Shown here: one piece after another, positions 23,701-37,490 of the stretch | How positions within the stretch are numbered: the stretch's first letter is position 1 | Layout: the number at the start of each line of letters is the position of its first letter | From: Hetaerina americana | Lineage: Eukaryota; Arthropoda; Insecta; Odonata; Calopterygidae | NCBI GenBank assembly: GCA_022747635.1 | Contig: JAKTNV010000757.1 | Location: 1 to 64,000 of the forward strand | Reading direction: 5' to 3' | Length of the DNA: 64,000 nt | Notes under the pieces: generated by a model | What the model saw: only the letters and a program-made list of their open reading frames with translations | The model's database searches: none | What the model was told of the DNA's origin: nothing | Program-made: the position numbers and the translations under genes

Positions 23701-24360
23701 ATTTCTAAAAATATTGCGATAAACCACAATCTTCTGTTTTAGAGTGAATGTTTGAGGTGTATAGAAGGCATTTATTTCATTTTTAGAAAATTTAATTTTT
23801 CACATTTTTCCATGAAAAGTGCCAATACCCCCCCCTTTGGGTTCTAGGTGAAAATCTCACTCGACACAAATCAAACAAAAATGTTTCCATGGTGTGTATT
23901 CTTGTTCATTTTCATCAAATAAACAAAATAAACCCAGAATAAATCCTGAAAGATAAGATATGAGCATAAAAGATGCTTCAGCGCAAGTGTTCATGTTACT
24001 AAAAGAGCCCAAATTTCTAAAAATATTGCGAAAAGCAACAATTTTCAGTTTTAGAGTGAATGTTTCAGGTGTATAGAAGGCATTTATTACATTTTTAGAA
24101 AATTTCATTTTTCACATTTTTTCATGAAAAGTGCCAATACCCCCCCCTTTGGGTTCTAGGTGAAAATCTCACTCGACACAAATCAAACAAAAATGTTTCC
24201 ATGGTGTGTATTGTTGTTCATTTTCATCAAATAAACAAAATTAAACCCAGAATCTATCCTGAAAGACAAGAAATGAGCATAAAAGATGCTTCAGCGCAAG
24301 TGTTAATGTTACTATAAGAGCCAAATTTCTAAAAATATTGCGAAAAGCAACAATTTTCAT
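22900..24360 (+). repeat. Segment shared with 41.35-42.85 kb (offset ~18.45 kb)
   Basis: Unit starts 22897, 23211, 23523, 23836 and 24148 correspond in type and order to 41352, 41667, 41974, 42286 and 42599 (offset 18450-18456 bp, 59 units). The most telling shared mark is AATCTATCCTG, at about 24252 and 42704, seen nowhere else I noticed. The match is mosaic (the second unit differs), so this may be an old copy partly overwritten. Confidence 0.55.
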
Positions 24361-26140
24361 TTTTAGAGTGAATGTTTGAGTTGTATAGAAGGCATTTATT
24401 TCATTTTTAGAAAATTTAATTTTTCACATTTTTCCGTGAAAAGTGCCAATACCCCCCCCTTTGGGTTCTAGGTGAAAATCTCACTCGACACAAATCAAAC
24501 AAAAATGTTTCCATGGTGTGTATTGTTGTTCATTTTCATCAAATAAACAAAATTAAACCCAGAATAAATCCTGAAAAACAAGAAATGAGCATAAAAGATG
24601 CTTCAGCGCAAGTTTTATTCTTGCTAAAAGAGCCCAAATTTCTAAAAATATTGCGAAAAACCACAATCTTCTTTTTTGGAGTGAATGTTTGAGGTGCATA
24701 GAAGGCATTTATTTCATTTTTAGAAAATTTAATTTTTCACATTTTTCCATGAAAAGTGCCAATACCCCCCCCTTTGGGTTCTAGGTGAAAATCTCACTCG
24801 ACACAAATCAAACAAAAATGTTTCCATGATGTCTCTTCATGTTCATTTTCATCAAATAAACAAAATAAAACTCAGAATAAATCCTGAAAGATAAGATATG
24901 AGCATAAAAGATGCTTCAGCACAAGTGTTCATGTTACTAAAAGAGCCCAAATTTCTAAAAATATTGCGAAAAGCAACAATTTTCAGTTTTAGAGTGAATG
25001 TTTCAGGTGTATAGAAGGCATTTATTACATTTTTAGAAAATTTAATTTTTCACATTTTTCCATGAAAAGTGCCAATACCCCCCCCTTTGGGTTCTAGGTG
25101 AAAATCTCACTCGACACTAATCAAACAAAAATGTTTCCATGGTGTGTATTCTTGTTCATTTTCATCAAATAAACAAAATAAAACCCAGAATAAATCCTGA
25201 AAGACAAGAAATGAGCATTAAAGGTGCTTCAGCGCAAGTGTTATTCTTAATATAAGAGCCCAAATTTCTAAAAATATTGCGAAAAACCACAATCTTCTGT
25301 TTTAGAGTGAATGTTTGAGGTGTATAGAAGGCATTTATTTCATTTTTAGAAAATTTATTTTTTCACATTTTTCCATGAAAAGTGCCAGTACCCCCCCTTT
25401 GGGTTCTAGGTGAAAATCTCACTCGACACAAATCAAACAAAAATGTTTCCATGGTGTGTATTGTTGTTCATTTTCATCAAATAAACAAAATTAAACCCAG
25501 AATAATTCCAGAAAAATAGAGAAATGAGCATAAAAGATGCTTCAGCGCAAGTGTTATTCTTACTTTAAGAGCCCAAATTTCTAAAAATATTGCGAAAAAC
25601 CACAATCTTCTTTTTTGGAGTGAATGTTTGAGGTGCATAGAAGGCATTTATTTCATTTTTAGAAAATTTAATTTTTCACATTTTTCCATGAAAAGTGCCA
25701 ATACCCCCCCCTTTGGGTTCTAGGTGAAAATCCCACTCGACACAAATCAAACAAAAATGTTTCAATGGTGTGTATTGTTGTTCATTTTCATCAAATAAAC
25801 AAAATTAAACCCAGAATAAATCCTGAAAGACAAGAAATGAGCACAAAAGATGCTTCAGCGCAAGTGTTAATGTTACTAAAAGAGCCCAAATTTCTAAAAA
25901 TATTGCGAAAAACCACAATCTTCTTTTTTGGAGTGAATGTTTGAGGTGTATAGAAGGCATTTATTTCATTTTTAGAAAATTTAATTTTTCACATTTTTCC
26001 ATGAAAAGTGCCATTACCCCCCCCCTTTGGGTTCTAGGTGAAAATCTCACTCGACACAAATCAAACAAAAATTTTTCCATTGTGTGTATTCTTGTTCATT
26101 TTCATCAAATAAACAAAAAAAAACCCAGAATAAATCCTGA
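23701..26140 (+). repeat. Mixed units, no tandem higher order
   Basis: Unit starts: 23836, 24148, 24460, 24773, 25086, 25398, 25712, 26026. Singular changes: GATGTCTCTTCATG near 24829, GAATAATTCCAG near 25500, GAAATTTTTCCATTG near 26070, and a TAAACAAAAAAAAACCC stretch near 26110. Two units (24460-24772 and 25398-25711) carry GGTGCATAG. No gene-like stretch is present. Confidence 0.8.
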
Positions 26141-28060
26141 AGGACAAGAAATGAGCATAAAAGATGCTTCAGCGCAAGTGTTAATGTTACTAAAAGAGCC
26201 CAAATTTCTAAAAATATTGCGAAAAACCACAATCTTCTTTTTTGGAGTGAATGTTTGAGGTGTATAGAAGGCATTTATTTCATTTTTAGAAAATTTAATT
26301 TTTCACATTTTTCCATGAAAAGTGCCAATACCCCCCCCTTTGGGTTCTAGGTAAAAATCTCAAACGACACAAATCAAACAAAAATGTTTCCATGGTGTGT
26401 ATTGTTGTTCATTTTCATCAAATAAACAAAATTAAACCCAGAATAAATCCTGAAAGACAAGAAATGAGCATAAAAGATGCTTCAGCGCAAGGGTTATTCT
26501 TACTATAAGAGCCCAAATTTCTAAAAATATTTCGAAAAACCACAATCTTCTTTTTTAGAGTGAATGTTTGAGGTGTATAGAAAGCATTTATTTCATTTTT
26601 AGAAAATTTAATTTTTCACATTTTTCCATGAAAAGTGCCAATACCCCCCCCCCTTTGGGTTCTAGGTGAAAATCTCACTCGACACAAATCAAACAAAAAT
26701 GTTTCCATGGTGTGTATTGTTGTTCATTTTCATCAAATAAACAAAATTAAACCCAGAATAAATCCTGAAAAATAGAGAAATGAGCATAAAAGATGCTTCA
26801 GCGCAAGTGTTATTCTTACTATAAGAGCCCAAATTTCTAAAAATATTGCGAAAAACCACAATCTTCTTTTTTGGAGTGAATGTTTGAGGTGTATAGAAGG
26901 CATTTATTTCATTTTTAGAAAATTTAATTTTTCACATTTTTCCATGAAAAGTGCCAATACCCCCCCCTTTGGGTTCTAGGTGAAAATCTCACTCGACACA
27001 AATAAAACAAAAATGTTTCCATGGTGTGTATTGTTGTTCATTTTCATCAAATAAACAAAATTAAACCCAGAATAAATCCTGAAAGACAAGAAATGAGCAT
27101 AAAAGATGCTTCAGCGCAAGTGTTAATGTTACTAAAAGAGCCCAAATTTCTAAAAATATTGCGAAAAACCACAATCTTCTTTTTTGGAGTGAATGTTTGA
27201 GGTGTATAGAAGGCATTTATTTCATTTTTAGAAAATTTAATTTTTCACATTTTTCCATGAAAAGTGCCAATACCCCCCCCTTTGGGTTCTAGGTAAAAAT
27301 CTCAAACGACACAAATCAAACAAAAATGTTTCCATGGTGTGTATTGTTGTTCATTTTCATCAAATAAACAAAATTAAACCCAGAATAAATCCTGAAAGAC
27401 AAGAAATGAGCATAAAAGATGCTTCAGCGCAAGGGTTATTCTTACTATAAGAGCCCAAATTTCTAAAAATATTTCGAAAAACCACAATCTTCTTTTTTAG
27501 AGTGAATGTTTGAGGTGTATAGAAAGCATTTATTTCATTTTTAGAAAATTTAATTTTTCACATTTTTCCATGAAAAGTGCCAATACCCCCCCCCCTTTGG
27601 GTTCTAGGTGAAAATCTCACTCGACACAAATCAAACAAAAATGTTTCCATGGTGTGTATTGTTGTTCATTTTCATCAAATAAACAAAATTAAACCCAGAA
27701 TAAATCCTGAAAAATAGAGAAATGAGCATAAAAGATGCTTCAGCGCAAGTGTTATTCTTACTATAAGAGCCCAAATTTCTAAAAATATTGCGAAAAACCA
27801 CAATCTTCTTTTTTGGAGTGAATGTTTGAGGTGTATAGAAGGCATTTATTTCATTTTTAGAAAATTTAATTTTTCACATTTTTCCATGAAAAGTGCCAAT
27901 ACCCCCCCCTTTGGGTTCTAGGTGAAAATCTCACTCGACACAAATAAAACAAAAATGTTTCCATGGTGTGTATTGTTGTTCATTTTCATCAAATAAACAA
28001 AATTAAACCCAGAATAAATCCTGAAAGACAAGAAATGAGCATAAAAGATGCTTCAGCGCA
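26140..28060 (+). repeat. 3-unit tandem duplication (942 bp x2)
   Basis: Unit starts 26339, 26654 and 26968 repeat as 27281, 27596 and 27910 at exactly 942 bp. Shared rare marks: GTAAAAATCTCAAACGACAC, GCAAGGGTTATTC, ATATTTCGAAAAACC, ATAGAAAGCATT, a C10 run, AAAATAGAGAAATG and AAATAAAAC. The C-run length is also the same in both copies. The left break is near 26140; the right is where TTAATGTTACTATAAGAGCC (near 28075) replaces TTAATGTTACTAAAAGAGCC. Confidence 0.9.
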
Positions 28061-28949
28061 AGTGTTAATGTTACTATAAGAGCCAAATTTCTAAAAATAT
28101 TGCGAAAAGCAACAATTTTCATTTTTAGAGTGAATGTTTGAGGTGTATAGAAGGCATTTATTTCATTTTTAGAAAATTTAATTTTTCACATTTTTCCGTG
28201 AAAAGTGCATTTACCCCCCCCTTTGGGTTCTAGGTGAAAATCTCACTCGACACAAATCAAACAAAAATGTTTCCATGGTGTGTATTGTTGTTCATTTTCA
28301 TCAAATAAACAAAATTAAACCCAGAATAAATCCTGAAAAACAAGAAATGAGCATAAAAGATGCTTCAGCGCAAGTGTTATTCTTACTATAAGTGCCCAAA
28401 TTTCTAAAAATATTGGGAAAAACGATAATCTTCTTTTTTGGAGTGAATGTTTGAGGTGTATAGAAGGCATTTATTTCATTTTTAGAAAATTTAATTTTTC
28501 ACATTTTTCCATGAAAAGTGCCAATACCCCCCCTTTGGGTTCTAGGTGAAAATCTCACTCGACACAAATCAAACAAAAATGTTTCCATGGTGTGCATTGT
28601 TGTTCATTTTCATCAAATAAACAAAATTAAACCCAGAATAAATCCTGAAAAATAGAGAAATGAGCATAAAAGATGCTTCAGCGCAAGTGTTATTCTTACT
28701 ATAAGAGCCCAAATTTCTAAAAATATTGCGAAAAACCACAATCTTCTTTTTTGGAGTGAATGTTTGAGGTGTATAGAAGGCATTTATTTCATTTTTAGAA
28801 AATTTAATTTTTCACATTTTTCCATGAAAAGTGCCAATACCCCCCCCTTTGGGTTCTAGGTGAAAATCTCACTGGACCAAATCAAACAAAAATGTTTCCA
28901 TGGTGTGTATTGTTGTTCATTTTCATCAAATAAACAAAATTAAACCCAG
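28061..28949 (+). repeat. Mixed units with GCATTTAC and ATTGGG variants
   Basis: Unit starts: 28222, 28534, 28848. The C-run at 28222 is preceded by GTGCATTTACC instead of GTGCCAATACC, as at 38849 and 44474. The same interval has ATAAGTGCCC and ATTGGGAAAAACGATAATC, which recur at about 39353 and 44041. The last unit has CACTGGACCAAATC, a small private deletion. Confidence 0.8.
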
Positions 28950-31010
28950 AATAAATCCTGAAAGACAAGAAATGAGCATAAAAGATGCTTCAGCGCAAGT
29001 GTTAATGTTACTATAAGAGCCAAATTTCTAAAAATATTGCGAAAAGCAACAATTTTCATTTTTAGAGTGAATGTTTCAGGTGTATAGAAGGCATTTATTA
29101 CATTTTTAGAAAATTTCATTTTTCACATTTTTCCATGAAAAGAGCCAATACCCCCCCCTTTGGGTTCTGGGTGAAAATCTCACTCGACACAAATTAAACA
29201 AAAATGTTTCCATGGTGTGTATTGTTGTTCATTTTCATCAAATAAACAAAATTAAACCCAGAATAAATCCTGAAAGACAAGAAATGAGCATAAAAGATGC
29301 TTCAGCGCAAGTGTTATTCTTACTATAAGAGCCCAAATTTCTAAAAATATTGCGAAAAACCACAATCTTCTGTTTTAGAGTGAATGTTTGAGGTGTATAG
29401 AAGGCATTTATTTCATTTTTAGAAAATTTAATTATTCACATTTTTCCATGAAAAGTGCCAATACCCCCCCCTTTGGGTTCTAGGTGAAAATCTCACTCGA
29501 CACAAATCAAACAAAAATGTTTCCATGATGTGTATTGTTGTTCATTTTCATCAAATAAACAAAATTAAACCCAGAATAAATCCTGAAAGACAAGAAATGA
29601 GCATAAAAGGTGCTTCAGCGCAAGTGTTATTCTTACTATAAGAGCCCAAATTTCTAAAAATATTGCGAAAAACCACAATCTTCTGTTTTAGAGTGAATTT
29701 TTGAGGTGTATAGAAGGCATTTATTTCATTTTTAGAAAATTTATTTTTTCACATTTTTCCATGAAAAGTGCCAATACCCCACCCTTTGGGTTCTAGGTGA
29801 AAATCTCACTCGACACAAATCAAACAAAAATGTTTCCATTATGTGTATTGTTGTTCATTTTCATCAAATAAACAAAATTAAACCCAGAATAAATCCTGAA
29901 AGACAAGAAATGAGCATAAAAGGTGCTTCAGCGCAGGTGTAATTCTTACTATAAGAGCCCAAATTTCTAAAAATATTGCGAAAAACCACAATCTTCTGTT
30001 TTAGAGTGAATGTTTGAGGTGTATAGAAGGCATTTATTTCATTTTTTGAAAATTTATTTTTTCACATTTTTCCATGAAAAGTGCCAATACCCCCCCCTTT
30101 GGGTTCTAGGTGAAAATCTCACTCGACACAAATCAAACAAAAATGTTTCCATGATGTGTATTGTTGTTCATTTTCTTCAAATAAACAAAATTAAACCCAG
30201 AATAAATCCTGAAAGACAAGAAATGAGCATAAAAGGTGCTTCAGCGCAAGTGTTATTCTTACTATAAGAGCCCAAATTTCTAAAAATATTGCGAAAAACC
30301 ACAATCTTCTTTTTTGGAGTGAATGTTTGAGGTGTATAGAAGGCATTTATTTCATTTTTAGAAAATTTAATTTTTCACATTTTTCCATGAAAAGTGCCAA
30401 TACCCCCCCCTTTGGGTTCTAGGTGAAAATCTCACTCGACACAAATAAAACAAAAATGTTTCCATGGTGTGTATTGTTGTTCATTTTCATCAAATAAACA
30501 AAATTAAACCCAGAATAAATCCTGAAAGACAAGAAATGAGCATAAAAGATGCTTCAGCGCAAGTGTTAATGTTACTATAAGAGCCAAATTTCTAAAAATA
30601 TTGCGAAAAGCAACAATTTTCATTTTTAGAGTGAATGTTTGAGATGTATAGAAGGCATTTATTTCATTTTTAGAAAATTTAATTTTTCACATTTTTCCGT
30701 GAAAAGTGCCAATACCCCCCCCTTTGGGTTCTAGGTGAAAATCTCACTCGACACAAATCAAACAAAAATGTTTCCATGGTGTGTATTGTTGTTTATTTTC
30801 ATCAAATAAACAAAATTAAACCCTTAATAAATCCTGAAAGACAAGAAATGAGCATAGAAGATGCTTCAGCGCAAGTGTTATTCTTACTATAATAGCCCAA
30901 ATTTCTAAAAATATTGCGATAAACCACAATCTTCTGTTTTAGAGTGAATGTTTGAGGTGTATAGAAGGCATTTATTTCATTTTTAGAAAATTTAATTTTT
31001 CACATTTTAC
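28950..31010 (+). repeat. 11-unit-offset duplication, copy 1 (~2.06 kb)
   Basis: Unit starts 29159, 29472, 29785, 30098, 30411 and 30723 reappear at 32596-34160, offset 3437 bp. Shared marks: AAAGAGCCAATAC, GTTCTGGGTG with AAATTAAAC, three units with CCATGATG or CCATTATG and AAAAGGTGC, an interrupted C-run CCCCACCC, CATTTTCTTCAAAT, and CATAGAAGATGC. A difference is CCCTTAATAAATCC near 30822 where the other copy has CCCAGAATAAATCC. The copy ends near 31010 at CACATTTTACCATG. Confidence 0.85.
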
Positions 31011-32386
31011 CATGAAAAGTGCCAATACCCCCCCCCTATGGGTTCTAAGTGAAAATCTCACTCGACACAAATCAAAGAAAAATGTTTCCATGGTGTGTAT
31101 TCTTGTTCATTTTCATCAAATAAACAAAATAAAACTCAGAATAAATCCTGAAAGATAAGATATGAGCATAAAAGATGCTTCAGCGCCAGTGTTCATGTTA
31201 CTAAAAGAGCCCAAATTTCTAAAAATATTGCGAAAAGCAACCATTTTCAGTTTTAGAGTGAATGTTTCAGGTGTATAGAAGGCATTTATTACATTTTTAG
31301 AAAATTTCATTTTTCACATTTTTCCATGAAAAGTGCCAATACCCCCCCTTTGGGTTCTAGGTGAAAATCTCACTCGACACAAATCAAACAAAAATGTTTC
31401 CATGGTGTGTATTTTTGTTCATTTTCATCAAATAAACAAAATTAAACCCAGAATAAATCCTGAAAGACAAGAAATGAGCATAAAAGATGCTTCAGCGCAA
31501 GTGTTAATGTTACTATAAGAGCCAAATTTCTAAAAATATTGCGAAAAGCAACAATTTTCATTTTTAGAGTGAATGTTTGAGGTGTATAGAAGGCATTTAT
31601 TTCATTTTTAGAAAATTTAATTTTTCACATTTTTCCGTGAAAAGTGCCAATTCCCCCCCTTTGGGTTCTAGGTGAAAATCTCACTCGACACAAATCAAAC
31701 AAAAATGTTTCATGGTGTGTATTCTTGTTCATTTTCATCAAATAAACAAAATTAAACCCAGAATAAATCCTGAAAAACAAGAAATGAGCATAAAAGATGC
31801 TTCAGCGCAAGTTATATTCTTACTATAAGAGCCCAAATTTCTAAAAATATTGCGATAAACCACAATCTTCTGTTTTAGAGTGAATGTTTGAGGTGTATAG
31901 AAGGCATTTCTTTCATTTTTAGAAAATTTAATTTTTCACATTTTTCCGTGAAAAGTGCCAATTCCCCCCCTTTGGGTTCTAGGTGAAAATCTCACTCGAC
32001 ACAAATCAAACAAAAATGTTTCCATGGTGTGTATTGTTGTTTATTTTCATCAAATAAACAAAATTAAACCCAGAATAAATCCTGAAAGACAAGAAATGAG
32101 CATAAAAGATGCTTCAGCGCAAGTGTTATTCCTACTATAATAGCCCAAATTTCTAAAAATATTGCGAAAAACCACAATCTTCTGTTTTAGAGTGAATGTT
32201 TGAGGTGTATAGAAGGCATTTATTTCATTTTTAGAAAATTTCATTTTTCACATTTTTCAATGAAAAGTGCCAATACCCCCCCCTTTGGGTTCTAGGTGAA
32301 AATCTCACTCGACACAAATCAAACAAAAATGTTTCCATGGTGTGTATTGTTGTTCATTTTCATCAAATAAACAAAATTAAACCCAG
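31010..32386 (+). repeat. Units between the 11-unit copies
   Basis: Unit starts: 31037, 31349, 31660, 31971, 32284. The first carries TATGGGTTCTAAGTG and CAAAGAAAAATG. Two successive units have CCAATTCC before the C-run, and the 31660 unit has GTTTCATGGTG lacking two C. These last marks are multiplied further right at 34784, 36973 and 37911. Confidence 0.8.
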
Positions 32387-34447
32387 AATAAATCCTGAAA
32401 GACAAGAAATGAGCATAAAAGATGCTTCAGCGCAAGTGTTAATGTTACTATAAGAGCCAAATTTCTAAAAATATTGCGAAAAGCAACAATTTTCATTTTT
32501 AGAGTGAATGTTTCAGGTGTATAGAAGGCATTTATTACATTTTTAGAAAATTTCATTTTTCACATTTTTCCATGAAAAGAGCCAATACCCCCCCCTTTGG
32601 GTTCTGGGTGAAAATCTCACTCGACACAAATTAAACAAAAATGTTTCCATGGTGTGTATTGTTGTTCATTTTCATCAAATAAACAAAATTAAACCCAGAA
32701 TAAATCCTGAAAGACAAGAAATGAGCATAAAAGATGCTTCAGCGCAAGTGTTATTCTTACTATAAGAGCCCAAATTTCTAAAAATATTGCGAAAAACCAC
32801 AATCTTCTGTTTTAGAGTGAATGTTTGAGGTGTATAGAAGGCATTTATTTCATTTTTAGAAAATTTAATTTTTCACATTTTTCCATGAAAAGTGCCAATA
32901 CCCCCCCCTTTGGGTTCTAGGTGAAAATCTCACTCGACACAAATCAAACAAAAATGTTTCCATGATGTGTATTGTTGTTCATTTTCATCAAATAAACAAA
33001 ATTAAACCCAGAATAAATCCTGAAAGACAAGAAATGAGCATAAAAGGTGCTTCAGCGCAAGTGTTATTCTTACTATAAGAGCCCAAATTTCTAAAAATAT
33101 TGCGAAAAACCACAATCTTCTGTTTTAGAGTGAATTTTTGAGGTGTATAGAAGGCATTTATTTCATTTTTAGAAAATTTATTTTTTCACATTTTTCCATG
33201 AAAAGTGCCAATACCCCACCCTTTGGGTTCTAGGTGAAAATCTCACTCGACACAAATCAAACAAAAATGTTTCCATTATGTGTATTGTTGTTCATTTTCA
33301 TCAAATAAACAAAATTAAACCCAGAATAAATCCTGAAAGACAAGAAATGAGCATAAAAGGTGCTTCAGCGCAGGTGTAATTCTTACTATAAGAGCCCAAA
33401 TTTCTAAAAATATTGCGAAAAACCACAATCTTCTGTTTTAGAGTGAATGTTTGAGGTGTATAGAAGGCATTTATTTCATTTTTAGAAAATTTATTTTTTC
33501 ACATTTTTCCATGAAAAGTGCCAATACCCCCCCCTTTGGGTTCTAGGTGAAAATCTCACTCGACACAAATCAAACAAAAATGTTTCCATGATGTGTATTG
33601 TTGTTCATTTTCTTCAAATAAACAAAATTAAACCCAGAATAAATCCTGAAAGACAAGAAATGAGCATAAAAGGTGCTTCAGCGCAAGTGTTATTCTTACT
33701 ATAAGAGCCCAAATTTCTAAAAATATTGCGAAAAACCACAATCTTCTTTTTTGGAGTGAATGTTTGAGGTGTATAGAAGGCATTTATTTCATTTTTAGAA
33801 AATTTAATTTTTCACATTTTTCCATGAAAAGTGCCAATACCCCCCCCTTTGGGTTCTAGGTGAAAATCTCACTCGACACAAATAAAACAAAAATGTTTCC
33901 ATGGTGTGTATTGTTGTTCATTTTCATCAAATAAACAAAATTAAACCCAGAATAAATCCTGAAAGACAAGAAATGAGCATAAAAGATGCTTCAGCGCAAG
34001 TGTTAATGTTACTATAAGAGCCAAATTTCTAAAAATATTGCGAAAAGCAACAATTTTCATTTTTAGAGTGAATGTTTGAGATGTATAGAAGGCATTTATT
34101 TCATTTTTAGAAAATTTAATTTTTCACATTTTTCCGTGAAAAGTGCCAATACCCCCCCCTTTGGGTTCTAGGTGAAAATCTCACTCGACACAAATCAAAC
34201 AAAAATGTTTCCATGGTGTGTATTGTTGTTTATTTTCATCAAATAAACAAAATTAAACCCAGAATAAATCCTGAAAGACAAGAAATGAGCATAGAAGATG
34301 CTTCAGCGCAAGTGTTATTCTTACTATAATAGCCCAAATTTCTAAAAATATTGCGATAAACCACAATCTTCTGTTTTAGAGTGAATGTTTGAGGTGTATA
34401 GAAGGCATTTATTTCATTTTTAGAAAATTTAATTTTTCACATTTTTC
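32387..34447 (+). repeat. 11-unit-offset duplication, copy 2
   Basis: Unit starts: 32596, 32909, 33222, 33535, 33848, 34160. It has the same marks and order as 28950-31010 at offset 3437 bp. Its right two-thirds were then recopied in the adjacent 7-unit tandem, so the block from CCCCACCC to CATAGAAGATGC is present three times in the window (from 29785, 33222 and 35410). Confidence 0.85.
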
Positions 34448-37400
34448 CATGAAAAGTGCCAATACCCCCCCCTTTGGGTTCTAGGTGAAAATCTCACTCG
34501 ACACAAATCAAACAAAAATGTTTCCATGGTGTGTATTGTTGTTCATTTTCATCAAATAAACAAAATTAAACCCAGAATAAATCCTGAAAGACAAGAAATG
34601 AGCATAAAAGATGCTTCAGCGCAAGTGTTAATGTTACTATAAGAGCCAAATTTCTAAAAATATTGCGAAAAGCAACAATTTTCATTTTTAGAGTGAATGT
34701 TTGAGGTGTATAGAAGGCATTTATTTCATTTTTAGAAAATTTAATTTTTCACATTTTTCCGTGAAAAGTGCCAATTCCCCCCCTTTGGGTTCTAGGTGAA
34801 AATCTCACTCGACACAAATCAAACAAAAATGTTTCATGGTGTGTATTCTTGTTCATTTTCATCAAATAAACAAAATTAAACCCAGAATAAATCCTGAAAA
34901 ACAAGAAATGAGCATAAAAGGTGCTTCAGCGCAAGTGTTCATGTTACTAAAAGAGCCCAAATTTCTAAAAATATTGCGAAAAGCAACAATTTTCAGTTTT
35001 AGAGTGAATGTTTGAGGTGTATAGAAGGCATTTATTTCATTTTTAGAAATTTTAATTTTTCACATTTTTCCATGAAAAGTGCCAATACCCCCCCCTTTGG
35101 GTTCTAGGTGTAAATCTCACTCGACACAAATCAAACAAAAATGTTTCCATGGTGTGTATTGTTGTTCATTTTCATCAAATAAACAAAATTAAACCCAGAA
35201 TAAATCCTGAAAAATAGAGAAATGAGCATAAAAGATGCTTCAGCGCAAGTGTTATTCTTACTATAAGAGCCCAAATTTCTAAAAATATTGCGAAAAACCA
35301 CAATCTTCTGTTTTAGAGTGAATTTTTGAGGTGTATAGAAGGCATTTATTTCATTTTTAGAAAATTTATTTTTTCACATTTTTCCATGAAAAGTGCCAAT
35401 ACCCCACCCTTTGGGTTCTAGGTGAAAATCTCACTCGACACAAATCAAACAAAAACGTTTCCATTATGTGTATTGTTGTTCATTTTCATCAAATAAACAA
35501 AATTAAACCCAGAATAAATCCTGAAAGACAAGAAATGAGCATAAAAGGTGCTTCAGCGCAGGTGTAATTCTTACTATAAGAGCCCAAATTTCTAAAAATA
35601 TTGCGAAAAACCACAATCTTCTGTTTTAGAGTGAATGTTTGAGGTGTATAGAAGGCATTTATTTCATTTTTAGAAAATTTATTTTTTCACATTTTTCCAT
35701 GAAAAGTGCCAATACCCCCCCCTTTGGGTTCTAGGTGAAAATCTCACTCGACACAAATCAAACAAAAATGTTTCCATGATGTGTATTGTTGTTCATTTTC
35801 TTCAAATAAACAAAATTAAACCCAGAATAAATCCTGAAAGACAAGAAATGAGCATAAAAGGTGCTTCAGCGCAAGTGTTATTCTTACTATAAGAGCCCAA
35901 ATTTCTAAAAATATTGCGAAAAACCACAATCTTCTTTTTTGGAGTGAATGTTTGAGGTGTATAGAAGGCATTTATTTCATTTTTAGAAAATTTAATTTCT
36001 CACATTTTTCCATGAAAAGTGCCAATACCCCCCCCCTTTGGGTTCTAGGTGAAAATCTCAATCGACACAAATAAAACAAAAATGTTTCCATGGTGTGTAT
36101 TGTTGTTCATTTTCATCAAATAAACAAAATTAAACCCAGAATAAATCCTGAAAGACAAGAAATGAGCATAAAAGATGCTTCAGCGCAAGTGTTAATGTTA
36201 CTATAAGAGCCAAATTTCTAAAAATATTGCGAAAAGCAACAATTTTCATTTTTAGAGTGAATGTTTGAGATGTATAGAAGGCATTTATTTCATTTTTAGA
36301 AAATTTAATTTTTCACATTTTTCCGTGAAAAGTGCCAATACCCCCCCCTTTGGGTTCTAGGTGAAAATCTCACTCGACACAAATCAAACAAAAATGTTTC
36401 CATGGTGTGTATTGTTGTTTATTTTCATCAAATAAACAAAATTAAACCCAGAATAAATCCTGAAAGACAAGAAATGAGCATAGAAGATGCTTCAGCGCAA
36501 GTGTTATTCTTACTATAATAGCCCAAATTTCTAAAAATATTGCGATAAACCACAATCTTCTGTTTTAGAGTGAATGTTTGAGGTGTATAGAAGGCATTTA
36601 TTTCATTTTTAGAAAATTTAATTTTTCACATTTTTCCATGAAAAGTGCCAATACCCCCCCCTTTGGGTTCTAGGTGAAAATCTCACTCGACACAAATCAA
36701 ACAAAAATGTTTCCATGGTGTGTATTGTTGTTCATTTTCATCAAATAAACAAAATTAAACCCAGAATAAATCCTGAAAGACAAGAAATGAGCATAAAAGA
36801 TGCTTCAGCGCAAGTGTTAATGTTACTATAAGAGCCAAATTTCTAAAAATATTGCGAAAAGCAACAATTTTCATTTTTAGAGTGAATGTTTGAGGTGTAT
36901 AGAAGGCATTTATTTCATTTTTAGAAAATTTAATTTTTCACATTTTTCCGTGAAAAGTGCCAATTCCCCCCCTTTGGGTTCTAGGTGAAAATCTCACTCG
37001 ACACAAATCAAACAAAAATGTTTCATGGTGTGTATTCTTGTTCATTTTCATCAAATAAACAAAATTAAACCCAGAATAAATCCTGAAAAACAAGAAATGA
37101 GCATAAAAGGTGCTTCAGCGCAAGTGTTCATGTTACTAAAAGAGCCCAAATTTCTAAAAATATTGCGAAAAGCAACAATTTTCAGTTTTAGAGTGAATGT
37201 TTGAGGTGTATAGAAGGCATTTATTTCATTTTTAGAAATTTTAATTTTTCACATTTTTCCATGAAAAGTGCCAATACCCCCCCCCTTTGGGTTCTAGGTG
37301 TAAATCTCACTCGACACAAATCAAACAAAAATGTTTCCATGGTGTGTATTGTTGTTCATTTTCATCAAATAAACAAAATTAAACCCAGAATAAATCCTGA

Positions 37401-37490
37401 AAAATAGAGAAATGAGCATAAAAGATGCTTCAGCGCAAGTGTTATTCTTACTATAAGAGCCCAAATTTCTAAAAATATTGCGAAAAACCA
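33100..37490 (+). repeat. 7-unit tandem duplication (2188-2190 bp x2)
   Basis: Unit starts 33222, 33535, 33848, 34160, 34473, 34784 and 35096 match 35410, 35723, 36037, 36349, 36662, 36973 and 37286. Shared marks include CCCCACCC, CATTTTCTTCAAAT, AAATAAAAC, CATAGAAGATGC, CCAATTCC with GTTTCATGG, and GGTGTAAATC with TAGAAATTTTAAT and AAAATAGAG. Copy 2 private changes: AAAAACGTTTCC near 35453, TAATTTCTCAC near 35993 and CTCAATCGAC near 36057. It ends near 37490 where CTTTTTTGGAG replaces CTGTTTTAGAG. Confidence 0.85.
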
